Below are positions 1 to 7,942 of a stretch of 29,260 nucleotides of DNA, piece by piece. The notes beneath the pieces are model-generated. The model ran no database searches, was not told where the DNA came from, and was given only the letters and a program-made list of their open reading frames with translations. Positions within the stretch are counted from its first letter, which is position 1. The number at the start of each line of letters is the position of its first letter. A program made the position numbers and the translations under genes. Source of the DNA: JAQVQN01 sp964557205 (GTDB taxonomy: Bacteria > Verrucomicrobiota > Kiritimatiellia > RFP12 > UBA1067); the NCBI GenBank assembly GCA_964557205.1, contig CAZKZI010000024.1:1-29260 (forward strand). Reading direction: 5' to 3'.

Positions 1-1
1 C

Positions 2-40
2 GCCGCCAACCGCCACCAACCCCATCTGATCCGCCGCTAG
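2..40 (+). CDS. possible C-terminal tail of an upstream gene
   Basis: The frame starting at base 2 is open from the window edge and ends at TAG 38-40, giving a short basic tail (ending His-Leu-Ile-Arg-Arg). The stop lies 9 nt before the ATG of the next gene, a spacing typical of an operon. The stretch is too short to identify, and it could be non-coding. Confidence 0.25.
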   Translation, partial: AANRHQPHLIRR

Positions 41-49
41 GAATACCGC

Positions 50-433
50 ATGTCAGACATACCGTTATCAGACATAACCATAATAGCCGCCGCCTTGGGC
101 ATCTTTTTCCTGATCGTGGCCTTCTACAAGAGCATCTTCCACAAGCGCAAGGCCCCCCACCAAACCGTCCTGCCGCCTCAGAAAAAAGTTGCGGCCGCAG
201 CGACCGACGCCAACCATCCGGTAAAAATGATCGATCCCTTCCAGCAGATTCCCGTCGATAACATCCCGCATAACAAGATCCCGGCTAACAAACCCGCCTC
301 AACATTCTATCCCGCCTACCCGGAATCCGCCGAGACCACTGCTGTCTCGGCCTTCCGGCAGTTCAGCCCCCATCAGGATTTTGCCACCACGCCCGCGGCC
401 GCCAAGAACGAAACCTCCTACGAATGGGAATAA
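50..433 (+). CDS. small single-pass membrane protein, unknown function
   Basis: I do not recognise this 127-aa protein. Residues about 9-27 form a hydrophobic segment (AAALGIFFLIVAFYKSIF), followed at once by a basic patch (HKRK), which suggests a membrane anchor with the C-terminal part in the cytoplasm by the positive-inside rule. The remaining ~95 residues are rich in Pro, Ala and Asn and look disordered, with no cysteines or catalytic motifs. The ATG at 50 has an AGGAA Shine-Dalgarno 7 nt upstream. The stop is 8 nt before the preferred start of the glycoside hydrolase-like gene, so the two are probably co-transcribed. A membrane adaptor role is possible but nothing here demonstrates it. 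Confidence 0.65.
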   Translation: MSDIPLSDITIIAAALGIFFLIVAFYKSIFHKRKAPHQTVLPPQKKVAAAATDANHPVKMIDPFQQIPVDNIPHNKIPANKPASTFYPAYPESAETTAVSAFRQFSPHQDFATTPAAAKNETSYEWE

Positions 434-441
434 GCGTAACC

Positions 442-2556
442 ATGAAAGCGACGCGACTCGCCACACTTTCACTCATCTGCGCCGCGACAGCCTCCCTCAT
501 ACATGCCGGTACCACAACCCTGTTGCCGCCTTTCCTTCCCGCCGTAGACGCGGCGCCCGACGCACCCCCGCTGACAGTGACGTCTGCCGGCCTGACCCTG
601 CCGGTTGTTTTCACGAACGATACCGACCGCGTTTTCTGGGACATCCAACTCTCCGCCCGCATTCCGAAAACCGCCACGTCACTCGAAATCGTGATCTCCT
701 GCCCGGACTCCGCTCCCATCCGCAGCCTCTCGCTGCACCTGCGCTCCGGTCCTGGCTGGTACGGTTGCGTCCTGCCCGTCCCGACCCGGCCCCGCCAAAC
801 CATCTTTTTGCCGCTCGGCCTCTTCCAGCCAGAAGATGACCCTGCCGACCTGCGCAAAGCATCCGCCTTGCGCCTCTCGGCCTGGCAACGTTCGGCAGGC
901 ACAGCAAGTATCACTTTGCACACCGTCAGGGCCCGCACCGACACTGTCGCAGTCATCCGCGCCACAGAACTTTCTGCTCCGAACGAAGCCAACCTCGCCG
1001 CCATGCTGGCCGACCGTTGCGCCCGGCTGCTCGCTAAAGCCGGTATATCGTACGCTGTGCTTGACGACTCGTTCGACCGCCTCGATAATTTTAGCCTTTT
1101 GTTTTTGCCCTATGCTCCAGCTATACCGCCGAAACAAGTCGCGCGCCTCGAACGCTTCGTAAAAAGTGGCGGCCGCTTAATCGTTTTTTACAATCCCCTG
1201 CAACCGCTCGGAGCCATTGTAGGTGTCAGCCCCGGCCCCTGGCAAGGTGTCCAACCCGGACAGGAATGGACCGCCATGGCCTGCGACACCAACCTCCTGC
1301 CAGGTGCCGCCGCGCGTGTGCCGCATACCACCAACGGGGTCCTGCCGCCCTTCTCCGCGGGCATGGAGGGTTCTATCACCGTCGCCCGCCTGATCGACGA
1401 CACCGGACGAGTCACCGACATCCCAGCCTGTGCCGTCTCTGGCCGCGGCGCATGGTTCGCCCATGTACCGCCGCTGGCCACCCCGACGGCAGTCAGTCTG
1501 CTGCGCGCCGTCCTCGCGCGCCTCGACCCAGCCGTCGTGTCAACCGCACCCCCCCTCTCCGGATCAGCACCGAACATCGCCCGCCGCCCCGGCGAGATCC
1601 GCGCCGCCTGGCACACCGGTCCTGCTTCGCGCCACCCTCAAGGCTGGGCCGGCCTCATGCCGTTGCTCGCCAGCAACGCCGTCAACACACTCTTCATCCA
1701 CTGGCAGAACGCCGGCCAAAACCGCTTCACACAAAACCAGCAATCAGACTCCCCGCTAAAAGCCGTGGCCGCCGGAAAGCAACACAACGTCTCCATCCAC
1801 GCCTGGGTCACCTGCTGGAACCTCGACGGTCTGCCTGCCGACCAGATCGCGCGCCTCTCGCAGGAGGGCCGTCTTATGCGCGCCGCCGATGGTCGCGAGC
1901 TGCCGTGGCTCTGCCCCTCTATCCCGGAAAACCGCGAACTCCTGATCAACGGCATGCGCTCCCTGCTGAAACTCGGTGTCGACGGCATTCACCTCGACTA
2001 TGTGCGCTACCCCGAACGCGCGGGCTGCTACGCCCCCGCCACGCACCGCGCCTTTGAGAAATATCTTGGCGCAAGTGTCACCAATTGGCCTGCCGACGTG
2101 CTGGCCGACGGACAGCAAACCGAGGCATTCGACGCCTTCCGTAAAAAGGTCATCTCGGATTTCGTGCGCCAGGCCCGCGATGCCGTGCGCGTCCAGAAAG
2201 AAGAAGTTTTCTTCACGGCGGCCGTGTTCCCGACCCCTGCGGCGGCGGCCGTCTGCGGACAGGAGTGGCCGGAGTGGTTGCGCCAAGGTCTGGTCGACGC
2301 GCTCTGTCCGATGATCTATACCGAAGACCCGCAGGTTTTCGCGGCGCTTTTAGATGAGGGACTTCGAAGCCTGCCGCCGGACAAAGCCAACCTGATCCCC
2401 GGCATCGGCGTCTCGGCCGACGAAAGCCAGGTCGACGCCGCCATTGCCGCGCGGCAGATCAGCGTGATCCGCGCGCGCGGACTGCCGGGCTTCGCCTTTT
2501 TCGCCCTCGACGATGCCCTGCTCTACCAGACCTTGCCCGCCCTCTTCGCGGACTGA
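442..2556 (+). CDS. secreted GHL10/DUF187-family glycoside hydrolase-like protein
   Basis: The protein has 704 aa when started at ATG 442, which gives a clean signal peptide (MKATRLATLSLICAATASL, then HAG); ATG 424 would add six residues and overlap the previous gene. Residues about 30-170 look like a beta-rich module. Residues about 175-250 resemble a class I glutamine amidotransferase/ThuA-like fold (LLFLPYA, then FVKSGGRLIVFYNP). The C-terminal half, from about residue 395, is a TIM-barrel of the GHL10 (DUF187) type. Its signatures are NTLFIHWQNAG, an Asp/Tyr motif DGIHLDYVRYP at 514-524, and DALCPMIYTED near the end. Family members are thought to act on extracellular or cell-wall glycans, but substrates are mostly unproven. 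The Asp in HLDYVRYP is the natural candidate catalytic acid. The location is probably periplasmic or extracellular. Confidence 0.85.
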   Translation: MKATRLATLSLICAATASLIHAGTTTLLPPFLPAVDAAPDAPPLTVTSAGLTLPVVFTNDTDRVFWDIQLSARIPKTATSLEIVISCPDSAPIRSLSLHLRSGPGWYGCVLPVPTRPRQTIFLPLGLFQPEDDPADLRKASALRLSAWQRSAGTASITLHTVRARTDTVAVIRATELSAPNEANLAAMLADRCARLLAKAGISYAVLDDSFDRLDNFSLLFLPYAPAIPPKQVARLERFVKSGGRLIVFYNPLQPLGAIVGVSPGPWQGVQPGQEWTAMACDTNLLPGAAARVPHTTNGVLPPFSAGMEGSITVARLIDDTGRVTDIPACAVSGRGAWFAHVPPLATPTAVSLLRAVLARLDPAVVSTAPPLSGSAPNIARRPGEIRAAWHTGPASRHPQGWAGLMPLLASNAVNTLFIHWQNAGQNRFTQNQQSDSPLKAVAAGKQHNVSIHAWVTCWNLDGLPADQIARLSQEGRLMRAADGRELPWLCPSIPENRELLINGMRSLLKLGVDGIHLDYVRYPERAGCYAPATHRAFEKYLGASVTNWPADVLADGQQTEAFDAFRKKVISDFVRQARDAVRVQKEEVFFTAAVFPTPAAAAVCGQEWPEWLRQGLVDALCPMIYTEDPQVFAALLDEGLRSLPPDKANLIPGIGVSADESQVDAAIAARQISVIRARGLPGFAFFALDDALLYQTLPALFAD

Positions 2557-2649
2557 CCTTGCCGAGTCTCTCGTCCTGAATCCTGACGACCCGGGTAGTA
2601 ACAAAATCACATAGAATGCGAAATTTTTTTGTGGTTTTCCTTCCGGCAC

Positions 2650-2678
2650 TTGACAAGTCAGTCAAAGAGGCGTATATG
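2650..2678 (+). promoter_or_regulatory. sigma-70-like promoter for kamA
   Basis: TTGACA (2650-2655), a perfect -35, is followed after 17 bp by TATATG (2673-2678), a 4/6 match to the -10. The -10 covers the upstream in-frame GTG at 2678, so a transcript from here would begin near 2685 and could not use that codon as a start. No intrinsic terminator is visible between the preceding stop at 2556 and this site. Confidence 0.5.
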
Positions 2679-2743
2679 TGCGGCGAAAAGACCCTAAGCG
2701 TACCAAGTGTGTCGTGAGAAAACGGGTCTGCACATATATTGAG

Positions 2744-2758
2744 AAGGAGTTTGCTGTG
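2744..2758 (+). promoter_or_regulatory. ribosome binding site that fixes the kamA start
   Basis: AAGGAG at 2744-2749 sits 6 nt before GTG 2756. The upstream in-frame GTG at 2678 has no comparable site and lies within the promoter -10 element. This places the start at 2756. Confidence 0.65.
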
Positions 2759-4102
2759 TACAGTGTGCCTGCGCACGCGATGCAGTTGACTTTAGACCTG
2801 GTCGACCAGGATGAGGAGCCTCCACAAGGAGAGCCCCCTCTTCTAACTCTATCCGTCCCGGTAGCGGACGGAAAACCGCGCCTGACCGCTATTCCCGAAG
2901 CCCCGGCCCGCAACCGCAGCCTCAGGATAAACCCCCAGTGCCGTGCGTTCCAAAAAAGTTTCTTTCCGCAAACCACCGACACGCAGTGGGCAGACTGGCG
3001 CTGGCAGATCAACCACCGCATTCGAGACCTGGCGACACTCCGCGGAATGATCAGCCTGTCCGCGGCCGAGGAGACCGCCTTGGAATTGAACGGCAACATG
3101 CTGCCGATGGCCGTGACCCCGCACTACATGGGGCTCGTGTCTGCCACAGATCCCGACCAGCCACTGCGACGTTCGGTCATACCGACCGTCTACGAGATGC
3201 GACGCTGTCCGGGCGAGACGGATGACCCCTTGGATGAAGAGGGGCAAAGCCCGGTGCCCGGGCTGATACACCGTTACCCTGACCGCGTGTTGCTGCTGGC
3301 CACGGGTTTCTGCTCAGTGTATTGCCGCTACTGCACCCGCTCACGTATGGTCGGGCATGGCACGATCACGCCCGGCGCAAGGCGTCTGCAACTTATCTTC
3401 GACTATATCAGAAGCACCCCCGGCATCCGCGATGTGGTGGTGTCGGGCGGTGATCCGCTCACACTCAGCGATGAGCGCCTGGAGTTCATCCTCTCTAACC
3501 TGCGCTCCATACCTCATGTCGAGGTGATACGCATCGGCACCAAGGTGCCGACGGTTTTGCCGCAACGCGTCACCTACAAGCTAACGCGCATCTTGCGCAA
3601 GTATCACCCGCTGTGGATGAGCCTGCATTTCACGCACCCTGACGAATGTTGTCTCGAAACTGTGCGGGCATGCAACCGGCTGGCCGATGCCGGCATACCT
3701 CTCGGCTCGCAGACGGTCTTGCTGAAAGGCATAAATGACGATACAGATGTGATGCGGCGGCTGGTTCATAATCTAATGAAGATGCGTGTGAAGCCATACT
3801 ATCTCTACCAATGCGACCCCATCTCCGGCTCCGAGCATTTCCGCACCCCCGTGTCGAAAGGCTTGGAGATCATACGCGGACTGCGCGGCCACACCAGCGG
3901 CTACGCTGTGCCGACCTATGTGATTGACGCGCCGGGCGGCGGCGGGAAAATCCCGATCGCGCCCGATTACGTTACGGGGCGGGATGCCTCAGGCAACCTG
4001 TTACTCACCAACTACCAGAATGGCACCTATGCGTATCCAGACTATGCGGAAAGGGCGAGCTTGTGCCGCGGCGGCAGCACTGCTAATATAATTAGACAGT
4101 GA
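2756..4102 (+). CDS. kamA: L-lysine 2,3-aminomutase (radical SAM/PLP)
   Basis: The 448-aa protein is predicted to convert L-lysine to L-beta-lysine using SAM, a [4Fe-4S] cluster and PLP. The cluster motif CSVYCRYC gives Cys186, Cys190 and Cys193, with Arg195 at the carboxylate-binding position. The SGGDPL motif is present. IDAPGGGGK gives the PLP lysine (Lys398). The two aspartates that bind the substrate epsilon-amine in clostridial LAM are kept (Asp354 in YQCD, Asp391 in IDAPG), which favours lysine over glutamate. The N-terminal helical region (WADWRWQINHRI) matches full-length KamA rather than the shorter EpmB. All four zinc cysteines of clostridial LAM appear to be missing: Asp329 replaces the first, and the C terminus stops before the CxCxxC. 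No beta-lysine acetyltransferase gene is nearby. The antiporter gene begins 43 nt downstream and is probably co-transcribed. Confidence 0.9.
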   Translation: MYSVPAHAMQLTLDLVDQDEEPPQGEPPLLTLSVPVADGKPRLTAIPEAPARNRSLRINPQCRAFQKSFFPQTTDTQWADWRWQINHRIRDLATLRGMISLSAAEETALELNGNMLPMAVTPHYMGLVSATDPDQPLRRSVIPTVYEMRRCPGETDDPLDEEGQSPVPGLIHRYPDRVLLLATGFCSVYCRYCTRSRMVGHGTITPGARRLQLIFDYIRSTPGIRDVVVSGGDPLTLSDERLEFILSNLRSIPHVEVIRIGTKVPTVLPQRVTYKLTRILRKYHPLWMSLHFTHPDECCLETVRACNRLADAGIPLGSQTVLLKGINDDTDVMRRLVHNLMKMRVKPYYLYQCDPISGSEHFRTPVSKGLEIIRGLRGHTSGYAVPTYVIDAPGGGGKIPIAPDYVTGRDASGNLLLTNYQNGTYAYPDYAERASLCRGGSTANIIRQ

Positions 4103-4145
4103 AAACCTGAGTGTGCCGACGGCTGAATTGAGAAGGGCTCGCTTT

Positions 4146-6827
4146 ATGCGTAAAAGATTGGCGCTGGCGATATGTCTGGCTTTCTGCGCGGCCGCGGCCT
4201 GCGCAGGCGACAACGGCAAAACCCTGCATGTCTCGATTATGCCTTCCACCCGTTTCATCCTTCAGATCGGCTTGCTGGTCTTTGCCGCCAAAATGGGTGG
4301 GCGCCTCTTCAGCCGCTGGCAACTGCCGCGACTGTTGGGTGAACTCACGGCCGGTGTCGTGATCGGCCCCTACATGTTTGGCGGGCTGGCAATACCACTG
4401 TTCCCCGATGGGCTGATGAGTGACTCCTTGAGCTTTTTCGGTGCGCAAAGCCCTGTCGCGGGTATAGTGACCATCTCGCTGTTGGTCTTCTTCTTCCTGA
4501 CCGGTCTCGATACGGATATCCGGCAGTTATGGCACGCGCGTAAAACAGGCATCGCTGCCAGTTTGGGCGGATCTGTGTTCTGCTTCCTGGTCACCCTCGC
4601 CATATTGGTACAAGGCGTCGGGCTGGGCGGATCGACTTCTTGGCACTGGCTGACCCCGCAGGCCTTGTTGGTCAGCACGGCGGTTTCGGTTACTTCGCTC
4701 GGCGTGTTGGCCAAATTGCTGGCGGTGCGCCAGAGGCTGGAGTCGCCTGTCGGTTCGGTTGCCCTTACAGCGGCCACGGCCGACACGGCAGCCGGCATGT
4801 TCGTTTTTACAGTTTTTTCCGGGATGCTGGCGGCGGCAGCCGAAGGAACAGCCATGAGCATGCGTTTGATGTCCTCCATGGCTCTGCGTACCTGCATCGG
4901 CGTGGGGCTGGTTTTTTTGTGCGGGTTCCCGATCGCCCGCTTCGTGAACAATCTGGCGCTGCGCGAGAAGAACTTCACCAGCGCCTTTGCGGTCTCTGCC
5001 GCCTGCCTGCTGTTCGCCGGAGGCATAATGGGCATAATGGGTCTTTCGGTCATCGCCGGCGCGTACGCCATGGGACTTGTCTTCTCAACGACCGACCTGC
5101 GTCATGAGATCCGCGAGCGTCTGGATTTTGTCAGCGTTGTACTGATACCCGCCTGTTTCACGGTGGCAGGCATGCAGATTGACCCGCGCGTCTTACATGA
5201 ACCTGCGGTGATCGCCGGTGTCATGCTATTTGTCACCGGGACCATATTGGCGAAAACCGCTGGTTGCGTCCTGCCCGCCGTGTTTTCCGGGCTGGATCTT
5301 CTGGGATACCTGCGGATGAGTTTGGTGACATTGCCGCGCGGCGAAATATCACTGGCTATGCTGGTGGCCGTCATGCTCATGACACCATTGCCGCCAGCTC
5401 TGATTTTAAGCGCCGCGCTGCTGGTGGCGCTGACCTGTGTTGCCGGGCCGCCCTTGGCAGAGCGGGCTTTCGCGCACAGCGGCGCGGGAACGCGGCGGCA
5501 ACTTCCTGTCCCGAACACAGTCAAGACCGTCTTCCGATTCCCCAGCCACCAGGCGGCTTTGCTCATGATAAATCGCGCGGTGGAAATTTTCGAGGACGAC
5601 GGCTTCTACGCGCACCGCCTAAACCGCTCTCAGGCCCTCTACAGGATCAGCCGCGAGGCACAGGTCATACACCTGAAAAGCCAAGGGGGCGAGGTGGCTT
5701 TTGAATGTTCGGAACGGGAAATGCCTTTGGTCAATGCGGTAATGATGGAACTTTCTTCAGGACTGGAGCAGAGTCTGCGCGAACTCCAGAAGCCTTTTGA
5801 CGACATTTTGCTGCGGAAGAACATGCAGCAGGCCGAGACGGTCTCCGATGCCGCTTCATCCGCCGCGATGCTTAAAAACCGCTTCATGCGCGGAACCCTC
5901 AAACCGCGACTGCTTGCCACCACCAAGCAGGGCGCCATCTCTGAACTGGTCACGCTGCTGTACGATAACGGTTTGGTGATGGATCGCGAAAGCGCTGTCC
6001 AGGCGGTCTACGAACGGGAGCAGGGACTCTCCACCGGACTGGAGTTCGGGGTTGCCATCCCGCATGCGCGCACTGATGCGGTAGCGCGTCTGGTCTGCGC
6101 AATAGGTCTCAAGCAAGAGGGTCTCGATTTCGACGCGGCTGACGGATCTCCAACGCGGATCGTGGTGTTGGTGTTGGCACCGGACAACGCAGCCACCCCG
6201 CAACTGCAACTGATCGCCCAGATCTGCCGCATGCTGGACGAGAGGGGCCGATCCGCTTTGCTCGCCTGCGAGACAGCGGATGACATGTACGCGGTGCTGA
6301 ACGCCGGTCCCGGGCATAAATCTGGCGGAGCATCCAATGCCGCAGGCGGCGATAGAACTGGCGCACGTGCCACGACAGCTTCTCCGCTGGCATCCTGCCT
6401 GCAATGGCCTAGCATCGCGATGGACTTCGCACCGCCGGACCAGCAGCAGGCCTTACCCATGCTGCTAGCCTTGTGCGCGCGCGCTGGCGCGGTCAGCAGT
6501 GCCGATAACATCCGCGCTGAAATGCAGCAGAATGAATTGCGACTGGAACTGATTGAAAATGAGGCGGCTCTTTTCAGTATGGCTACCCGACACGTGTACC
6601 GCATGGTTGCCGCTGTCGGCATCAGCGCCGCCGGCGTCGTCTGCGACAGCGACCAGGTGTGCAGGGTATGCGCGCTGGTGCTTTACCCCCTTTCAGCGGC
6701 GCAAGAGGCGGCAGCGGTCAAAGCTGCCCTGCGGCAGTCGCTGTCACAGCGTGGTATGTCAAGGCTGCTGGCGGCTCAGAACAGCAAAGAGGCGCTGGAC
6801 GTTCTGCTAGGCCAAGACATGACGTGA
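4146..6827 (+). CDS. CPA2-type Na+(K+)/H+ antiporter with C-terminal PTS EIIA domain
   Basis: The preferred start is ATG 4146 (893 aa), with AGAAGGG 8 nt upstream; a GTG at 4113 lacks such a site. The N terminus (MRKRLALAICLAFCAAAACA) looks like a cleavable signal or first membrane helix. Residues about 35-445 are a multi-helix sodium/hydrogen exchanger domain (PF00999 type), with RWQLPRLLGELTAGVVIGP near the start and an acidic ADTAAG motif mid-membrane. A linker follows. A PTS EIIA type-2 domain spans about 585-717, with the phosphorylatable His640 in GVAIPHARTD. The last ~60 residues repeat the EIIA C-terminal pattern in degenerate form. EIIA fused to an antiporter suggests control of ion flux by phosphotransfer. 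The transported ion cannot be read from the sequence. The protein sits in the inner membrane. Confidence 0.85.
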   Translation: MRKRLALAICLAFCAAAACAGDNGKTLHVSIMPSTRFILQIGLLVFAAKMGGRLFSRWQLPRLLGELTAGVVIGPYMFGGLAIPLFPDGLMSDSLSFFGAQSPVAGIVTISLLVFFFLTGLDTDIRQLWHARKTGIAASLGGSVFCFLVTLAILVQGVGLGGSTSWHWLTPQALLVSTAVSVTSLGVLAKLLAVRQRLESPVGSVALTAATADTAAGMFVFTVFSGMLAAAAEGTAMSMRLMSSMALRTCIGVGLVFLCGFPIARFVNNLALREKNFTSAFAVSAACLLFAGGIMGIMGLSVIAGAYAMGLVFSTTDLRHEIRERLDFVSVVLIPACFTVAGMQIDPRVLHEPAVIAGVMLFVTGTILAKTAGCVLPAVFSGLDLLGYLRMSLVTLPRGEISLAMLVAVMLMTPLPPALILSAALLVALTCVAGPPLAERAFAHSGAGTRRQLPVPNTVKTVFRFPSHQAALLMINRAVEIFEDDGFYAHRLNRSQALYRISREAQVIHLKSQGGEVAFECSEREMPLVNAVMMELSSGLEQSLRELQKPFDDILLRKNMQQAETVSDAASSAAMLKNRFMRGTLKPRLLATTKQGAISELVTLLYDNGLVMDRESAVQAVYEREQGLSTGLEFGVAIPHARTDAVARLVCAIGLKQEGLDFDAADGSPTRIVVLVLAPDNAATPQLQLIAQICRMLDERGRSALLACETADDMYAVLNAGPGHKSGGASNAAGGDRTGARATTASPLASCLQWPSIAMDFAPPDQQQALPMLLALCARAGAVSSADNIRAEMQQNELRLELIENEAALFSMATRHVYRMVAAVGISAAGVVCDSDQVCRVCALVLYPLSAAQEAAAVKAALRQSLSQRGMSRLLAAQNSKEALDVLLGQDMT

Positions 6828-6916
6828 AAGCAAAATAATTTCACGCTCGAAAACCGCTTCCGCTTGCCGTATTATATGGTCTCTGTTTCTAGGTGTTTTA
6901 TTAAGGAGAAAAAAAC

Positions 6917-7942
6917 ATGCGATTCATCACGTTACTTTTGTCTTTAACATTAACCGGAACCGTTTTATGGTGCGGATGCGGAAAGAAGATCGATAAAACC
7001 ACTTCCAGCCCGGCGGCTCAAAGCCAGGAGCCCGCCCCCGAGCATGTGGTCGCCATGGTCAACGGCACCCCCCTCACATGGGCTGAAATGGAACAAAGAG
7101 CCATGGGGTTTCTCAAAGATGATGTCGAAACCAACCACCTGATAATTCCTGCAAACCGCATGGACGAGGCCAAAGAACACTTTCGCCGCAAATCCATCAA
7201 TGCGTTTGTTTTCAAGACCCTGATGCTGGAAGAGGCCACAAAACAAAAGATATCCTTGAGCGAAGCGGACCGCCATGCGGGACTGCGGGCTTTGGCCAAG
7301 ACCTTGCAGTTGCGCAACTGGACCACCAACGACTTCTTTTTGAAAGGCCCCATGGACGAGTCAACGATGCGCCGCGAGTTTGAAGACGGCACGGTTATCG
7401 ACAAACTGCTAAACCTGAACGTGCGGAACAAGTTAAAGATCAGCGACAAGGAAGTGGCCGATGCGGTATCAATGTTACAAGCGACCAATGAACTGAAATG
7501 CGCCAAAATGGATGATATCCGTAAGCAAGTGCTGGACGGCGCTGATTTCGCGGATGTCGCCCGCGCCGTATCGGAATGCCACTCCGCAAAAAAGGGCGGC
7601 GATCTGGGCGAGATCACCAGGGGCAAGATGTTAAAGCCTTTCGAGGATGCGGCCTTCGCGCTGAAAGTCGGCGAGATCAGCCCGGTGGTGCATACACGCT
7701 TCGGCTTTCATTTGATCAAAGTTACCTCGCGCACCCCTCACACCGCAGCGACTGGATCCACCCCGGAAGTCCCGGAGACCGTCAGGGTTTCGCACATTCT
7801 GCTGAAACATGTCGACATCAACCGTAAGCGCATAACCGACGCCATCCTTAAATCAAAATTCAATGCCGGCGTGGAAACCTTCTTCAATGGCCTCAAGAAC
7901 AAGGCCAAGATCGAGTGCTTTCTCTACAAAGACATGTTCTAG
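6917..7942 (+). CDS. parvulin-type peptidyl-prolyl isomerase (SurA/PrsA-like), possibly permuted
   Basis: The 341-aa protein has an N-terminal hydrophobic signal with Cys19/Cys21 (LWCGCGKK), which may be a lipoprotein signal although the lipobox is imperfect. Residues about 45-190 are a SurA-like helical chaperone region. Residues about 190-270 carry parvulin signatures: ADFADVARAVSE, GGDLG (227-231), FEDAAFALKVGEISPVV and FHLIKV with His265. The usual opening strand (V-x-x-SHIL) is missing ahead of these and instead appears after them at about 289-297 (VRVSHILLKH, His293). A typical PpiC C-terminal helix follows (FNGLKNKAKIE). The role is probably folding of exported proteins in the periplasm. 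ATG 6917 has AAGGAG 8 nt upstream. The stop codon lies in the same CTAG as the stop of the opposing rhamnosidase gene. Confidence 0.88.
   Translation: MRFITLLLSLTLTGTVLWCGCGKKIDKTTSSPAAQSQEPAPEHVVAMVNGTPLTWAEMEQRAMGFLKDDVETNHLIIPANRMDEAKEHFRRKSINAFVFKTLMLEEATKQKISLSEADRHAGLRALAKTLQLRNWTTNDFFLKGPMDESTMRREFEDGTVIDKLLNLNVRNKLKISDKEVADAVSMLQATNELKCAKMDDIRKQVLDGADFADVARAVSECHSAKKGGDLGEITRGKMLKPFEDAAFALKVGEISPVVHTRFGFHLIKVTSRTPHTAATGSTPEVPETVRVSHILLKHVDINRKRITDAILKSKFNAGVETFFNGLKNKAKIECFLYKDMF

Noticed and set aside
363..1004. A 213-codon minus-strand frame opposite the GHL10 gene
   Set aside because: It has no recognisable motif and no ribosome binding site, and it overlaps a gene with a clear signal peptide and family motifs. 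It is a shadow.
2598..2640. Terminator after the GHL10 gene (T7 run near 2624)
   Set aside because: No GC-rich stem precedes the T-run. The possible AAAATCAC/GTGGTTTT pairing is AT-rich with a wobble and spans the T's.
4370..5071. A 233-codon minus-strand frame opposite the antiporter
   Set aside because: The + strand encodes the conserved transporter helices with good codon pattern. The antisense frame has no family features.
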